A stretch of DNA of 64,000 nt from Clarkia xantiana subsp. parviflora (GCA_036873135.1 JAPTYO010000002.1:18440452-18504451), one strand, 5' to 3'. Positions 9,645 to 20,630 are shown, counted from the stretch's first letter. The notes: generated by a model not told the origin, from the sequence alone. Numbers and translations: made by a program.

Positions 9645-10235
9645 TCATTCCCTTTGTCGGTATCCTTTGATGACAAGTCGGGCTTTATATTTATCTATCG
9701 AACCATCTGCTTTCATTTTACCTTTAAAGATCCACTTGTAGCCTAGCGGTTTGCTTCCGGGCGGAAGATCCACTAGCTCCCAAGTGTGATTCTGCAAGAT
9801 GGATTCAATTTCACTATTGATTGCCTCTTTCCATAGAGGACCCTCAGAAGAGTTTACAGCTTCTTGGTAAGTCTGAGGTTCAGCTTCAAGCATATAGGTC
9901 AGAAAATCTGGACCGTAGGATTTTTCAATCCTTGCCCTTTTACTTCTCCTGGGCTCGACCTCAACATGCTCCTCATGTTCTCGGTCTTGACTATTTTCCT
10001 CCATAGTCTCATATGCTTGTCTTGAAGAACTAGCTTCTCTTTTAGAATTAGTTTCTCCTCTAGACTTAGCCGGAAATATATTTTCAAAGAAATATGCATT
10101 TCTTGATTCCATTACCGTGTTTCTGTGTATATCAGACACTTTTGATTCATACACAAGAAACTGATATGCGCTACTGTTCTGAGCATACCCTATGAAAATG
10201 CAATCAACAGTTTTCAGGTGGACTGCTCAAAGTGG
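9645..10235 (-). pseudogene. integrase C-terminus, linker and reverse transcriptase start of F
   Basis: The minus strand from about 10235 reads into a copia integrase tail (a DCIFIGYAQNSSAYRFLVY-like stretch), then an acidic, basic-repeat linker, then the start of reverse transcriptase (PLWKEAINSEIESIL, LPPGSKPLGYKWIFKGK, KARLVIKGYRQ). The catalytic integrase core would lie beyond 10240 and is missing, so F is truncated here. Confidence 0.75.
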
Positions 10236-10240
10236 TGAAG

Positions 10241-11155
10241 ACTTCCTGCCATATATATATATGCGACTTTCTTTGCTTAGTTGTAATTATTGATCCGTGA
10301 AATATTTCGTTGTTTTTTAGTTGGGTTCCTTATTTCTCGTCTATTTGTTGAACGTAATTCGGAATTATTGAATGAGGTAGTAACCATTCATTTTTTTGAA
10401 ATGGTCTGCCTTTCGAAATTAATCGGCCCGGTTAAACGGGATCGATCCGGAACAAGTAACTAAAATTCCATCAGTAGAATGATTGGATTAAACATTTATC
10501 CGAACTCATATCATCATTTTTTTAAAAAAAACATCCATAACTCGCATAACAAACGCAAAACGAACTGATCGATATTAATTCTTATTTGTTAAAATACTCC
10601 ATTACAAATTGTATCCCAAAATAATATGCATGTTTAAAACTGATTTTTCTTTTAAATTTGGAGACTAAAACGATTCTCAAAACCACGGTTTTTAAAACGG
10701 GTATGCGCGAAGCGCATGTCGCCTCGAAAGACGGGACACATCGTTTTAGAATACGAATTTAATAATCAAGTATTTTTATGAATGCGGAATTTTCGTTTGT
10801 AATTCTTCAGATGTAACTCATTGATAACTACTTAGATTTTATGTAAGCCTTCCAGCTACTACAATCTAATTAGAATATCAACCATGGCATTAAAAGCGAC
10901 AGCTTAAATGCATGATCCATAAGATAGATAAATCTATGGATGAGTTAAATAAACGAAAAGAAGTAGTTGGTAAAACGACTCTCCCACCATTAGCCTTGAA
11001 CGAAGAGTTTGGCTAAAAGCATTCATTAAACACTTTAAGAAACATAGTTCAGAATTACATAATGGTAGACTTACACATTAATTGTTCCTGCGGGATGAGA
11101 TTAATTTAACTCACATTAATGTAAAACACTATATTATGACAAAATCGGTTAACAA
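10241..11155 (+). other. left internal piece of copia A
   Basis: This is decayed internal sequence. It shares blocks with E, for example the CGGCCCGGTTAAACGGGATC region (10425-10445) with 38166-38190, and CACATCGTTTTAGAATACGA (near 10735-10760) with 38510-38535. No clear protein-coding frame remains. The left edge is a (TA)n tract at 10248-10261 where F is also cut. Confidence 0.55.
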
Positions 11156-11860
11156 TGTTGCGTCCTGGATGAACTGGGTCGTGGGGACGCGTATGTTCGT
11201 ATGGTTGAGCGGGTTTTCGGGTTGTAACCCTTCGTCTGAAAGAGGTTCTGTGCCACTGACGAGTGTCCGGTTGGGTCCCGGAAAGGTTTGTGTCTCAAGG
11301 TGTGGTTGTGTCTCAAGGGGATGTCTGAGTCTCGGAAGGCGGTGGTCTGTGCACAAATCCGGATGTCTGGACGACGATTCCTGCACAAAGGACCGGTGCT
11401 AGCACGGAGAGGGGGGGTGGTGCTAGCGGAGCCCTCTCCGAAGCTTAAGTCACTATAGGGCTAAAAGAGTAATTCTAGAGAGAGAAAATATTTCTAGAGA
11501 GAAGTCAGAGCTCAAATACCAAAGTTGGGCAAATGAGAGGATGTAAATGGGTGGCCAAGGCCTCCTATTTATAGGCTTCCTTGGGACCGGACCCGGTTTT
11601 AAAGCGGTTTGATGACGGTTCAAGAAAACAAGCGGTAACCGTCACCCATATTGGCAATGCGCGAACTTGACTTCTCTACACGTAACGGTAATCGCGGAAA
11701 CGGTAATCGCACGATACCCGCAATGCAATCCGGACGCGCGTAACGCACTTCCGGACCGTTTTGACCTTTTGGGAGACGTTTTCCGAGTCGAGATGTAATT
11801 TTGACGTGTTTACGAGGCCCGAAATATAAATACGAACTCGAATTGGGCACATATCCATCA
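11156..11860 (-). repeat. B 3' LTR (705 bp)
   Basis: Plus-strand ends are TGTTGCGTCC and CATATCCATCA. The TATA box on the minus strand is near 11565-11573. It is 89 bp shorter than the 5' LTR, mainly because it lacks a block of hairpins present at about 18728-18815. The leader motif of interlocked complementary segments is at 11398-11440. Confidence 0.9.
11398..11440 (-). promoter_or_regulatory. interlocked complementary leader motif, B 3' LTR
   Basis: In element sense the order is CGGAGAGGG, GCTAGCAC, CCCTCTCCG, (G)TGCTAGC: the first pairs with the third, the second with the fourth. The pairs interlock, so they can form a pseudoknot or two alternative hairpins. The same arrangement occurs in all LTRs of B, C and D and in H. 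Confidence 0.7.
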
Positions 11861-12560
11861 CTTGCCCCCGAGTCAAGTAATGGTTAAAAACCTTTCTTGA
11901 CTCTATTTTAAGTTAGGATACGTGTCCAATTTGAGCTTGACGCTAACCTTCCGGTTTTGATCGTTGGTCGGACGTAGACATCTTGATTTCGTCCGTCCTT
12001 TGATTTTCCGACCGAATGACTTTGTTTCCTATCATCACGGTTAGTGCAATAGGGAATGCGCATACGTAGCGTGCAGGTATGGTTATCGTTAGGGATATAA
12101 GCAATTAGTAATACATCATGCGAACATGCTTTTATCAACATGCATGCACAAGTAACGGTCATGACAAGATCGTAATTACGTAATGCAAGAAATATAAACC
12201 GTACGCTTCTAAAACGACTTAGCGATTATCAAAATATGAATCATGCGATATGGAATCATACGTGTATGATGACAGGTTTGATACGTGCAATGTCAAAATA
12301 ATCATGTATGTAGAGATAAATACTTAGAGGAGGGCGGAGTATACCGTAAGTACTTGTAGGTGCATTACTCCTTGGCATCAGTAGCGCTAGTAGCAGTGGA
12401 AGAGTCATAATGATCCTTTTCATCCAGGAATCTCTTGGAAGTAGCCGTTTGTTGTTTAGAGAAATATTTCCTTAAGTGTTGTCGTATTTGCTCTTCGCGG
12501 TTCGTCATATTAGTTGCATCGCTTGCATGATAGCTTCTTGAGGTGTTGGTCCTTTTTACT
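11861..12560 (-). other. 3' noncoding region of B next to the 3' LTR
   Basis: It starts with the polypurine tract (11861-11875, minus strand) and continues as unique sequence with no recognised ORF. It is homologous to 53722-54395 in element D, at high similarity, so it is a family 3' region. Confidence 0.6.
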
Positions 12561-12567
12561 GCACGTA

Positions 12568-12745
12568 CCAACTTTGCTATGTGCGTTGATTTTGGCTATG
12601 CGCGTTGACTTTTGCTATGCGCGTTGACTTTTGCTATGCGCGTTGACTTTTGCTATGCGCATTGACTTTTGCTATGCGCATTGACTTTTGCTATGCGCAT
12701 TGGCTTTTGCTATGCGTATTGACTTTGCTATGCGCGTTGGCGTTA
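12568..12745 (-). repeat. 19-bp minisatellite of element B
   Basis: About nine units of TTTTGCTATGCGCGTTGAC with small changes (GCGC/GCAT and GACT/GGCT variants). D has an array at the same place (54405-54590), but its units read GATAC or GATAT where B has GCTATG. Each element has therefore homogenised its own variant. Confidence 0.9.
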
Positions 12746-12919
12746 ATGGTTGAGCGTCAGGTATAGACTGTTGGTCATTTCCTGCAAGTATGCTAAAACA
12801 CTTAGGAAATATTTAAGCAATATCTTAAACTTGTTACCATAGATGTCGTCGTATGAGCTTTGTCGATGAGCGTTGTAGGTGTGATTAGGAGGCATAGCTA
12901 CTCGTTGTATGCAATCCAT

Positions 12920-13225
12920 CTTTGTCGACATGTACGTACGTACATGGAAATACTTAGAAAATATTTTTCTCCTTGTCGACATGTATGTACGTACATGGAA
13001 ACACTTAGAAAATATTTTCCTCCTTGTCGACATGCATCCTTGTCGACATGTATGTACGTACATTGAAATACTTAGAAAATATTTTTCTTCTTGTCGACAT
13101 GTATGTACGTACATGGAAATACTTAGAAATTTTTTTACTTCTTGTCGACATGTATGTACGTACATGGAAACACTTAGAAAATATTTTTCTCCTTGTCGAC
13201 ATGCATCCTTGTCGACATGTATGTA
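12920..13225 (-). repeat. 51-bp repeats with 16-bp short units, element B
   Basis: TTGTCGACA recurs at 12922, 12973, 13024, 13040, 13091, 13142, 13193 and 13209, giving steps of 51 and, twice, 16 bp. Each long unit carries the palindromic stretch TGTCGACATGTATGTACGTACA-type; the first copy has an 18-bp perfect palindrome at 12929-12946. D has the equivalent array with 50-bp steps. Confidence 0.9.
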
Positions 13226-14579
13226 CGTACACTGTGTGTGCGTATTTGCCCCCGCACTTAGAATCTTTTCACCATCCCTGGCTACGTATGCTGTATCCGT
13301 ATGCTTGATGTGAACACAGGTTATATGCCAACTCCTGATAATACGTTGACACGTGGTTGTATGTTGACAGTTTGCAATATGCTGACTGTCATCCTGAGCA
13401 AACTACTTAGAAAGTATTCCACCATTGTAATCTTGTATGCTGCGAGTATGAGCTCGATGTCGTCATGCAAGGTTAATGTGTTGAAGAGGTTGCCCCCCTT
13501 GCGTGATGCTTGTTACTTGTTGCACGAAGACTAATAAGTCTTGTACGTACGTGGTTGTCTCACATGGAGCGTCTGTTGCATAAGTGCTTGAATAAGTGTT
13601 GGTGCGTGTTTGCGCACTGACTGGATTGTTGATACCATTTTCCAGGATATCAGATCTTGCTGTCCTCTTATCAGAATTAGTCTTCCCACGGTTGTTACCA
13701 TGAATAAGTCCACTATCTCCATCTTGATGGGGAAAGGCTTGTCTTTGCGGATAGCTGATGTGTATAGAAATCCATTTGTTGAGAGGAATGTTCATAAAAG
13801 TGCCCCCGCTATTCTGGAGTCTTCGGGCACGGTCGCTGTAAAAGGCTTGTGAATAAGACGTCTCATTGTATCTTCTTTGAACTTGTTAATTTTCTAAGTT
13901 ATCGCTGGCTGCAGCTTCTGTTTTTAGCATAATCTTCGAAAGATCCGACGCGGGGGCGCGTTCCTCGAGCGATTCTTAGTTCTTTATGTCGAGCATGACC
14001 GTGTTAATTCCTTCTTGTGATAAAGGAAATAGAGTTGAGGGTTGTGCAGTGGTGTCTTCTGCCCCCCGGTCGAGGGACCGGCCCAAGGGGGAGCGTTACT
14101 CCTACTGAGGTAAGTATTTATTGATTGCTGATTGTTGCCCTTATGTTGAAGAGCTATGTTGTGCTGAGAGTTGAAACAATCATTCTTGTCGTGTCTTCTG
14201 TGTGGATGACGATACTGCATTTGATGTTGACATTATGAACTCTTTGCCATAAGTCCTTAGAGACTTGTTTGGAGACTTGTTGTAGTTGTTCCTTAGCTGT
14301 TGCTTACGACTTGTTCGCTTTGAATGTGTTTATTGAATGTGGATGACCAGTAACGTAGACATAGTCCCTGCAGTCGTGACCGATAGCCACTTCCTGATTG
14401 ATAAGTTGAGATGCTCTCCTGATTGTTTGCATGATGCATTATGCATATTGCCCTTCTTTCCTGAATAGCTTGCCGCTATATGTGTTGCAACCTACCAAGT
14501 ATTTTTGCGTATAGCAATATTTCTCAACAATTAGTGTATTTGAAAGGTGTTATCTTGGCTAAGCAAGATACTAGTTTAT
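13226..14579 (-). other. mid 3' region of B, family-conserved, weak ORFs
   Basis: This aligns with 54885-55900 of D and, inverted, with the right end of the window in C. It contains a 110-residue minus-strand frame (13463-13795) with an equal-length counterpart in D (55105-55437), and an overlapping plus-strand frame (13610-13852) likewise shared. The B/D differences mostly change the amino acid, which argues against constraint on protein. I call no gene here. A deletion relative to D and C is visible near 14260. Confidence 0.5.
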
Positions 14580-14700
14580 ACCGTCTCTTAGTTCCACTCT
14601 AAGGCGACGTTGTACAAGACTCAACTTGTAGATTTTATGAGTTTTAAACAGGGTGCGCACCTGCCAGCGTGTATCAACCCGCGTTGGGGAAGCATACGTA
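14570..14700 (-). repeat. single copy of the 171-bp module in B
   Basis: On the minus strand this interval matches one unit of the array at 62150-62820 in C (TATGCTTCCCCAACGCGGGT, GTCTTGTACAACGTCGCC, AAGAGACGGTATAAACTAGT). In B it is not amplified, so B keeps what looks like the pre-amplification state. Confidence 0.8.
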
Positions 14701-14835
14701 AAAATATTTTAGTTTTTGAAGAAGCATTTTGTGAACCCTAAAAAGCTTGTTGATAAAATATTTGAAAAAATATTTTGACACTGAATGTGATACACCCAAA
14801 AAACCGTGTTGATAAATTTTTTGGAAAGGTGTTTG

Positions 14836-14905
14836 ATACATAAAATATTTGATAAAATATTTGACAAAATATTTGGTAAAATATTTGAAAAAATATTTGT
14901 GATAC
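14836..14905 (-). repeat. short AAATATTTG tandem repeat
   Basis: Five copies of a 16-17 bp unit built around AAAATATTTG, itself palindromic (AAATATTT). It lies between the 171-bp and 140-bp modules of B. The corresponding stretch in C (about 61985-62095) has diverged. Confidence 0.75.
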
Positions 14906-14999
14906 ATGATTCCTGCGTCCAGGGACCATGTAACACTTTTTGAAAATATGAATTGTGATGCATGCTTTCTGCGTCCAGGAACCATGCAACACGGTTTGA

Positions 15000-15190
15000 A
15001 AATCTGTAGTACGGAATTGTCATGTAATCAGAGGACTTTTGCCGTATAAAACGAACCCTGACCAGGAATTCGTAATATGGGATTGTCGTCTATCAAGAGG
15101 AAATTCGCCATAAAGAGTGAGCCCTTTAAACAGGAATTCACACTTGTTATAGTGTGGGGTTGTTGTCTAACCAGAGAACTTCCGCCACTT
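15000..15190 (-). repeat. single copy of the 140-bp module in B
   Basis: The minus strand matches the unit amplified four times in C at 61281-61857 (GGCGGAAGTTCTCTG, ACAAGTG, CTCTTTATGGCG, CCCATATTACGAA, TTCGTTTTATACGGC). It is single-copy and more diverged here. Confidence 0.7.
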
Positions 15191-16412
15191 AAGGAGTGAT
15201 CAGTTCCGTATGCCCATCCTGTTCTGAATCCAGGGAATGGCTATGAACATGAGGATTTGCCTCTAACCAGAGATGTCACAGCATGTCATTTTTTAGAAGT
15301 AAACATGGGGCTTGTTTTTTTTTTTTAAAAAAAAAGAGGATACCTCAACATGCTATTTTGATAGTAGGCCTTGGTGTTAATCCAAGATATTTTGATAGTA
15401 GGTCTTGGTGTTAATCCAAGATATTGCTTGTAGCTGACGTCTCTGAATAGTCGTCGTTTTGATAGATAATCCGCAGGTTGTCATTGCGGTATATAAGTTG
15501 GTTGTGCACATAGCTTGATGGCTTTGTGTTGCCGGCATCTTCTTGAGATAGACGCCTATGTTATGAATGGAGAAATAAACTCCCTGTTGGTGTAGATAAT
15601 AGATATGTTGGTGTTGTATACCATAAATCCCTCCTTGAATATAATGCTTAGCTTGTATTGTTGTAGTAGATTTTTGTGCAGAGGTTACTACTTGGCGCAA
15701 TTCCTGAGTAGTAATCGTAGTGTAGCATGTACCTACGAGCAGAGTTACCTTTGTCAGATAATCGCCATTTTTATAAGTTTGCAAAAGTATGGAGTCATGA
15801 AACTTTCTTTTTAGTCATGCATATAATAAATGAAGTAAAGGAATTTAATACGAGGATTCCTTGTTTGTGTAGGAAACTTCCCTGAGTGAGGATACGATAG
15901 GTGTAGATCATGATAGGCATGTATATATGTTAGGTAGAATTGCCGAGCACTTGTCAGCTTGGTGCTCCCCAAGTCGCTTGGCAGTTGTATCGCTGTTTCC
16001 TGATTGTTTATATTGTTTCATCTTCTAATAGTGTATGATCTGTCCTTGTGTAATACCCCCGCCTTGTTTATTATTGCGACACGATTTTTAGTCTTGCGCG
16101 TATAAAATGCTTGAGACTTTGTGTTGTTGACGCGAGTAATATGTGCGTAGTTGTTACTTGGCGTTATTCCAAGTTAATATGCGTCATAATAATGTACCTA
16201 CGAAAGTAGATTTAACCTTTATTAGATATTTAGAGTTCGCACAACGGTTTACAAGAAAGCGTCTACTGATCACTTCTTTTGAAAATTACTGAGGCTAATA
16301 AGCATGAGTTGTACTTAATCTTTAAAAGATTTAACATAGATATGCGAAAAAGGAGATAAGGAAGATAAAGGGATTGGTGATGTGTTCGACGTACTCATAG
16401 GGGATGTGTTGG
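15191..16412 (-). other. B region between gag and repeat modules
   Basis: This is noncoding as far as I can see. It aligns in part, inverted, with 60440-61280 of C. A poly-T/poly-A stretch at 15319-15341 and an inverted duplication of a short TATTTTGATAGTAGG segment (15353-15412) are visible. Minus-strand frames such as 15377-15784 are partly shared with C (60649-60942) but have no recognised domain. Confidence 0.45.
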
Positions 16413-18098
16413 CTAGTTGATTCTGCCACGTGCCACATAGTTTTTCAATGCATCTAGCGTGTTGAGCTCTTCAATCTCCCCTTTTGGGGATGGAAAAAAG
16501 TTGATGTCATGCCCCCAAGTTTTACTTTGCTTGTGTTGTTCTTCAACATCTTTGCCAAGGAAGGCAGTCGTTGACTCAAATGGGCGGTGAGGTTTGTTTT
16601 CTGGGAGTTTGAGATATGCTTCTTCTGCATTCATACTCCAAAGATTGTACAAGTTGTCACAATTGGTTCCATAAGTGACGTTGTTTTTCTGGCGTTTGGC
16701 GATAGGTGGATTATCATCCGCCTTTTCTTTTCCCTTGCTTTTTTCTGAAGACTTCACACGAGGCTTCCTTTGATGCTTATTGCCATGGTCGATATACTTC
16801 ATCATTTTTCCTTCTAAGATCAAGCTGCTTACATGAAATCGTAAGCTGACACAGCTGTCTGTCTCATGGCCACATACTTCGTGATTCTCGCACCATTTGC
16901 TTTTATCTTTTCCCAATGGGCCATTGCGGAATTTAAAGGGTTTTTTCCACAGCTTGGTCTCCTTCATTTCTTTCAGGATGACAGACAATGGTGTGTTCAA
17001 AGGAACACATATGGCGAGATTGGTATCTTTGAGCCTTTGGGCATCTGACTGGAACGGCCTCTTTTGTTGCGGTTGCCTCTTTTCCCAGGAGACGTGTATC
17101 TCTTTTTCAATTATTGCCTTCAGGGTTCTTGTTGTCAATCCCGTGATTGGGATGTCGTCGTCACTAGCAGGTTTTTTCCGTCCCTCCTTGTGACAGATGT
17201 CAGCATCGTCTTGGCTTGTCCTTGTGGAAGGACCTTCTTTGTGTATTTTGGATGACTCTGCTTGAGTCTTCTTTGGAGGGCTGTCGTCTTGATCAACGAA
17301 TTGCTTTAATTTGCCTTTGAGGACAAAGTTTTTAATGCGGTTACGTAGGCTGACACAGCTATCCGTTTCGTGGCCGAAGACCTCGTGGTTTTCACACCAC
17401 TTGTCTTTGTCTTTCCCCAACGGACCTTTTCTGAAATTGTTCAGCTCTTTCCACATGTTCGCATCTTTCATCTTTCTCAATATCACGGATAGCGGGGCAT
17501 TCAAAGGAATGTAGTCAGCGAGTTTTACTTATTTTGGCTTTTCGAAACCTCCTTGAAGAGGTCTTTTTGGCTGAGGCTGCCAATTTCTTCCTTGCTGACC
17601 GCTTGAGGGGGGTTTTGGTTGATTCTGCTTTGGGTGTTGTTTCCATGCCTCTTTTTGGTGTTGTGCGTACAGGTTGCATGAGCGTGGAGCTTCGTGCCTT
17701 AGCTGTTGGTACTGGAAGGTACCCTCCGTGCATTGCCCCTCTATTCTTTGGTGCAGTGTGTCTTGATGACTTGTGACTCGAGACTTTGTCCCTATCGTTT
17801 CAACTTGTCCGTTGATTGGAGGTAGAGGAGGTGACGGGTTGACACCTTTGTATTGGAAGGCTCCTTGGTCGCATTGTGCGGAGGATGCATTTCTTGTTGG
17901 AGTGAAGAAAGCATTGGACGTGGCAACAGGGATGTGGAAGGATCCAAGTTGTCTTCTTATCGGCTTCTGCGAGGTTATGGACAAGGCGTTGTGGTGTGCA
18001 ACGTGCTCCTTGTCGTTTGATGAGAAATCAATGACATCTTCAAAGGCGGCATCCTTTATGTCAACATACTCCAAGTTGGTGTTATCGGTCTTGTGCAT
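16413..18098 (-). pseudogene. gag-derived nucleocapsid protein of B, two zinc-knuckle modules
   Basis: One minus-strand frame from 18098 to 16413, broken by a single TAA near 17529. The first about 150 residues match no family I know. Then comes a Gln/Pro/Arg linker (PKQNQPKPPSSGQQGRNWQP) also found in gag of C. The capsid core that precedes this linker in C is missing. After the stop, a module of about 75 residues (NAPLSVILRKMKDANMW, then WCENHEVFGHETDSC, then a KQFVDQ helix) appears twice, the second at WCENHEVCGHETDSC. Both knuckles are Cys-His-His-Cys with ligands intact. The end (AFLGKDVEE, KTWGHDINFF, EIEELNTLDALKNYV) matches the end of the second ORF part of C, but this third knuckle has lost its cysteines. 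It could bind RNA but not assemble a capsid. Confidence 0.75.
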
Positions 18099-18127
18099 TG
18101 TCTTTGGTATGGTAGCTTTTTGTTCGA

Positions 18128-18146
18128 ATCACGTAGACGGCGCCAA
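18128..18146 (-). promoter_or_regulatory. primer binding site of element B
   Basis: Next to the 5' LTR the minus strand reads TTGGCGCCGTCTACGTGATT, the same TGGCGCC class as in G and identical to C at 57251-57270. It sets the orientation. Confidence 0.75.
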
Positions 18147-18940
18147 TGTTGCGTCCTGGATGAACTGGGTCGTGGGGACGCGTATGGTTGAGCGGGTTTT
18201 CGGGTTGTAACCTTTCGTCTGAAAGAGGTTTTGTGCCACTGACGAGTGTCCGGTTGGGTTCCGGAAAGGTTTGTGTCTCAAGGCGTGGTTGTGTCTCAAG
18301 GGGATGTCTGAGTCTCGGAAGGCGGTGGTCTGTGCACAAATCCGGATGTCTGGACGACGATTCCTGCACAAAGGACCGGTGCTAGCACGGAGAGGGGGGG
18401 GGGGGGGTGGTGCTAGCGGAGCCCTCTCCGAAGCTTAAGTCACTATAGGGCTAAAAGAGTAATTCTAGAGAGAGAAAATATTTCTAGAGAGAAGTCAGAG
18501 CTCAAAATACCAAAGTTGGGCAAATGAGAGGATGTGTGAAAATGGGTGGCCAATGCCTCCTATTTATAGGCTTCCTTGGGACCGGACCCGGTTTTAAAGC
18601 GGTTTGATGACGGTTCAAGAAAACAAGCAGTAACCGTCACCCATACTGGCAATGCGCGAACTTGACTTCTCTACACGTAACGGTAATCGCGGAAACGGTA
18701 ATCGCACGATACCCGCAATGCAATCCGGACCTCCGGATTGCTGCAATCCGGACGTCCGGGTTGCAAATGCAATCAGGACCTCCGGATTACATTGCAATCC
18801 GGAGGTCCGGTCCAGACGCGCGTAACGCACTTCCGGACCGTTTTGACCTTTTGGGAGACGTTTTCCGAGTCGAGATGTAATTTTGACGTGTTTACGAGGC
18901 CCGAAATATAAATACGATCTCGAATTGGGCACATATCCAT
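18147..18940 (-). repeat. B 5' LTR (about 794 bp)
   Basis: The TATA box (TATAAATAGG, minus strand) is near 18558-18568. The U3 hairpin cluster at about 18725-18830 contains alternating CAATCCGGA and TCCGGATT/TCCGGGTT arms that are absent from the partner LTR. The interlocked leader motif is at 18381-18430, with its G run lengthened to about 14. Confidence 0.85.
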
Positions 18941-19865
18941 AACTCACGTTACCATAAAAGCTGATAAATGATTCGGGTAAAACCTTATCACAAGACGCAT
19001 TAATTTGCGCATTAAAACGAGTATTCATTAAGAGTACGCACTACTCGCGAAGAATACGAGTTTTAAAATTAGCCCGGAACAATGGTTTCATGGTCAAACA
19101 TGGCACATTATAGAGGTTTGATGATGAAGTTCCAACGCTTTGCAGAACGAAACAAGCTAGTACTGATTGAGTTAACATATGGTTAATGGAGATTCTCAGG
19201 TCCCACTTACTTCGAGTAGGAGAATTGATATAACATAAGTGATTGATTTGGTAAATGATGATGGAAACGTCTTCATAATAAATCCAGTGAGAAGGCTCAC
19301 TCCCCCTCACACTTAATCATCACTAAATTTCAAAATGCGAATCAATTTGGACCTGATAATCATGATAATGAACTATTTCAACTACCCATTTTTCCTAGAT
19401 GGAGTGGAATAACCAACTTGGTTCCAGATCCTAGTGATCTAGGAATACATCTCGGAGGTAAAAACCCGAGACCGAGAGGATATTCCAAGTAAGTTCTAAC
19501 ACCACCATTGTTCCCAGTGGGAGTAATGCCCCGATAAGAAGCATTATTCCGAGTGGGAGTAACGATCAAACTAAAACATGGGATTAATGTGCCTAGACAT
19601 AGTCATAGGCAACGAACTTCTTTCGAGAAGTATCCCATCAAACGAGATGTGTTAAACATCTTGATGTTCGTTCTTGAACCAGTGACGGTTCAGCAAGCAA
19701 AGGAAGGGCCTCAAAACAAGGTAATGGAGGAAAACAATGAAGGATGAAATTTCCCAAATAAGAACTAATTCGTTTTTAGTCTTTAGTTGATTTATCTGTT
19801 AACCACAGAACTAGAAAGTGAAATCTTAGAATTCACTTCTGGTGGAAATTTCGAGTAGTGCAAAA
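18941..19865 (+). other. copia A, decayed integrase-to-RT linker
   Basis: This continues A after the B insertion, aligning with E at about 38950-39865. Short in-frame remnants (a NLVPDPSDLGIHLGG-like stretch and repeated PSGSN-type motifs near 19430-19560) match the linker between integrase and reverse transcriptase that is better kept in E. No intact ORF. Confidence 0.55.
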
Positions 19866-20630
19866 CTCGAATAGTTGCGAAAGGATATACCCAAATCCAC
19901 GGAGTGGACTTTGATGAAACATACTCACCAACTGTGTGTTACACCACAGTAAGGGCCATCCTTGCCCTAGTTGCTAGTTTCGAACTCGAGCATGCATCAA
20001 ATGGACATTAAGACCAAATCTCTCCAAGTAAAACTGGAGAAAGAGATCTATATGGAGCAGCAAGAGAGTTTCATTACTCCTGGCAAAGAACGCAAAGTTT
20101 GCAAACTCCAGATATCTATATACGGTCTTAAACAATCGTCTCGGCAATGGTATCGCAGATTCCACGAGGAAATCGTTGGATATGGATTCGTGAATCTTCA
20201 CGAGGATCCCTGCGTATACACTAAGACCTCCGGGTCTAAGTATATCATCATAACACTATACGTGGATGACATACTCATTGCTGCGAACGACGTGAGTTTC
20301 ATGAATAAATCAAAGTCCTGGTTAGCATCAGCATTCGAAATGAAAGACATGGGAGATGCCACGTACATCTTAGGCATCAAAATTGCCCGAGATCGTGCCA
20401 CCCGGAGATTATGTCTATCTCAGGAACCATATATCAACAAATTGTTGAAAAGATTCCGAATGCTGGATGCTAAACCCGTGGATACGCCGGTTGTGTTCGG
20501 GTACGCGCTATCAAAGCGTGATGGCCCGAAAAACCAGCAGGAGCGTGAACAGATGAAGAATGCAGAGTATCTGAGAATGGTAGGGAGTCTTATATACGCC
20601 ATGCTCTGTACTCGGCCAGACATTTGTTAG
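19866..20630 (+). pseudogene. copia reverse transcriptase of A
   Basis: The plus-strand frame starts in RIVAKGYTQIHGVDFDETYS, suffers a break near 19950-19970, and continues from 19971 through KLQISIYGLKQSSRQWYRRF, ITLYVDDILIAAND (catalytic YVDD intact) and DMGDATYILGIKIARDRA to MVGSLIYAMLCTRPDIC. It ends at a TAG where E has TAC, a one-base nonsense change. It synthesised cDNA in the active ancestor. Length and motif order match the copia Tork-like branch, judged by eye. Confidence 0.85.

Larger units (their letters stand above)
599..10240 (-). mobile_element. Ty1-copia element F, truncated, split by gypsy G
   Basis: F runs on the minus strand. Its 3' LTR is in two parts (599-1273 and 7311-7694) because element G inserted into it; a degenerate pol follows at 8132-10235 with RNase H, reverse transcriptase and the end of integrase in copia order. 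The LTR ends are the short inverted repeat TGTTGGC/GCCAACA, and a purine-rich stretch next to 7694 is a candidate polypurine tract. Gag, protease, most of integrase and the 5' LTR are absent: the coding sequence stops at a (TA)n stretch near 10240, where element A begins. F was therefore cut off, and it is older than G. Confidence 0.8.
11156..18940 (-). mobile_element. Ty3-gypsy element B, RT-less, nested in copia A
   Basis: B is about 7.8 kb on the minus strand. The 3' LTR is 11156-11860 and the 5' LTR 18147-18940, with TGTTGCGTCC at the plus-strand left end of each and a TGGCGCC-type primer site at 18128-18146. The only element ORF is a nucleocapsid-type gag (18098-16413); no protease, polymerase or integrase is seen. 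The 3' region (11861-16412) carries several repeat modules. A CGGGGGCAAGTG tract just inside the 3' LTR (minus strand) is the polypurine tract. Flanks share TAAC (11150-11153 and 18939-18942); a clean 5-bp duplication is not visible, and the outer end of the 5' LTR lacks the expected CA. Confidence 0.9.

Noticed and set aside
12860..13313. Overlapping plus- and minus-strand ORFs over the 51-bp repeats (also 54607-54903)
   Set aside because: 51 is a multiple of three, so open frames are repeat artefacts.
11150..18942. Perfect target duplication for B
   Set aside because: Only TAAC is shared and the outer LTR end is altered, so a full 5-bp duplication cannot be claimed; nesting is supported instead by alignment of both flanks to E.
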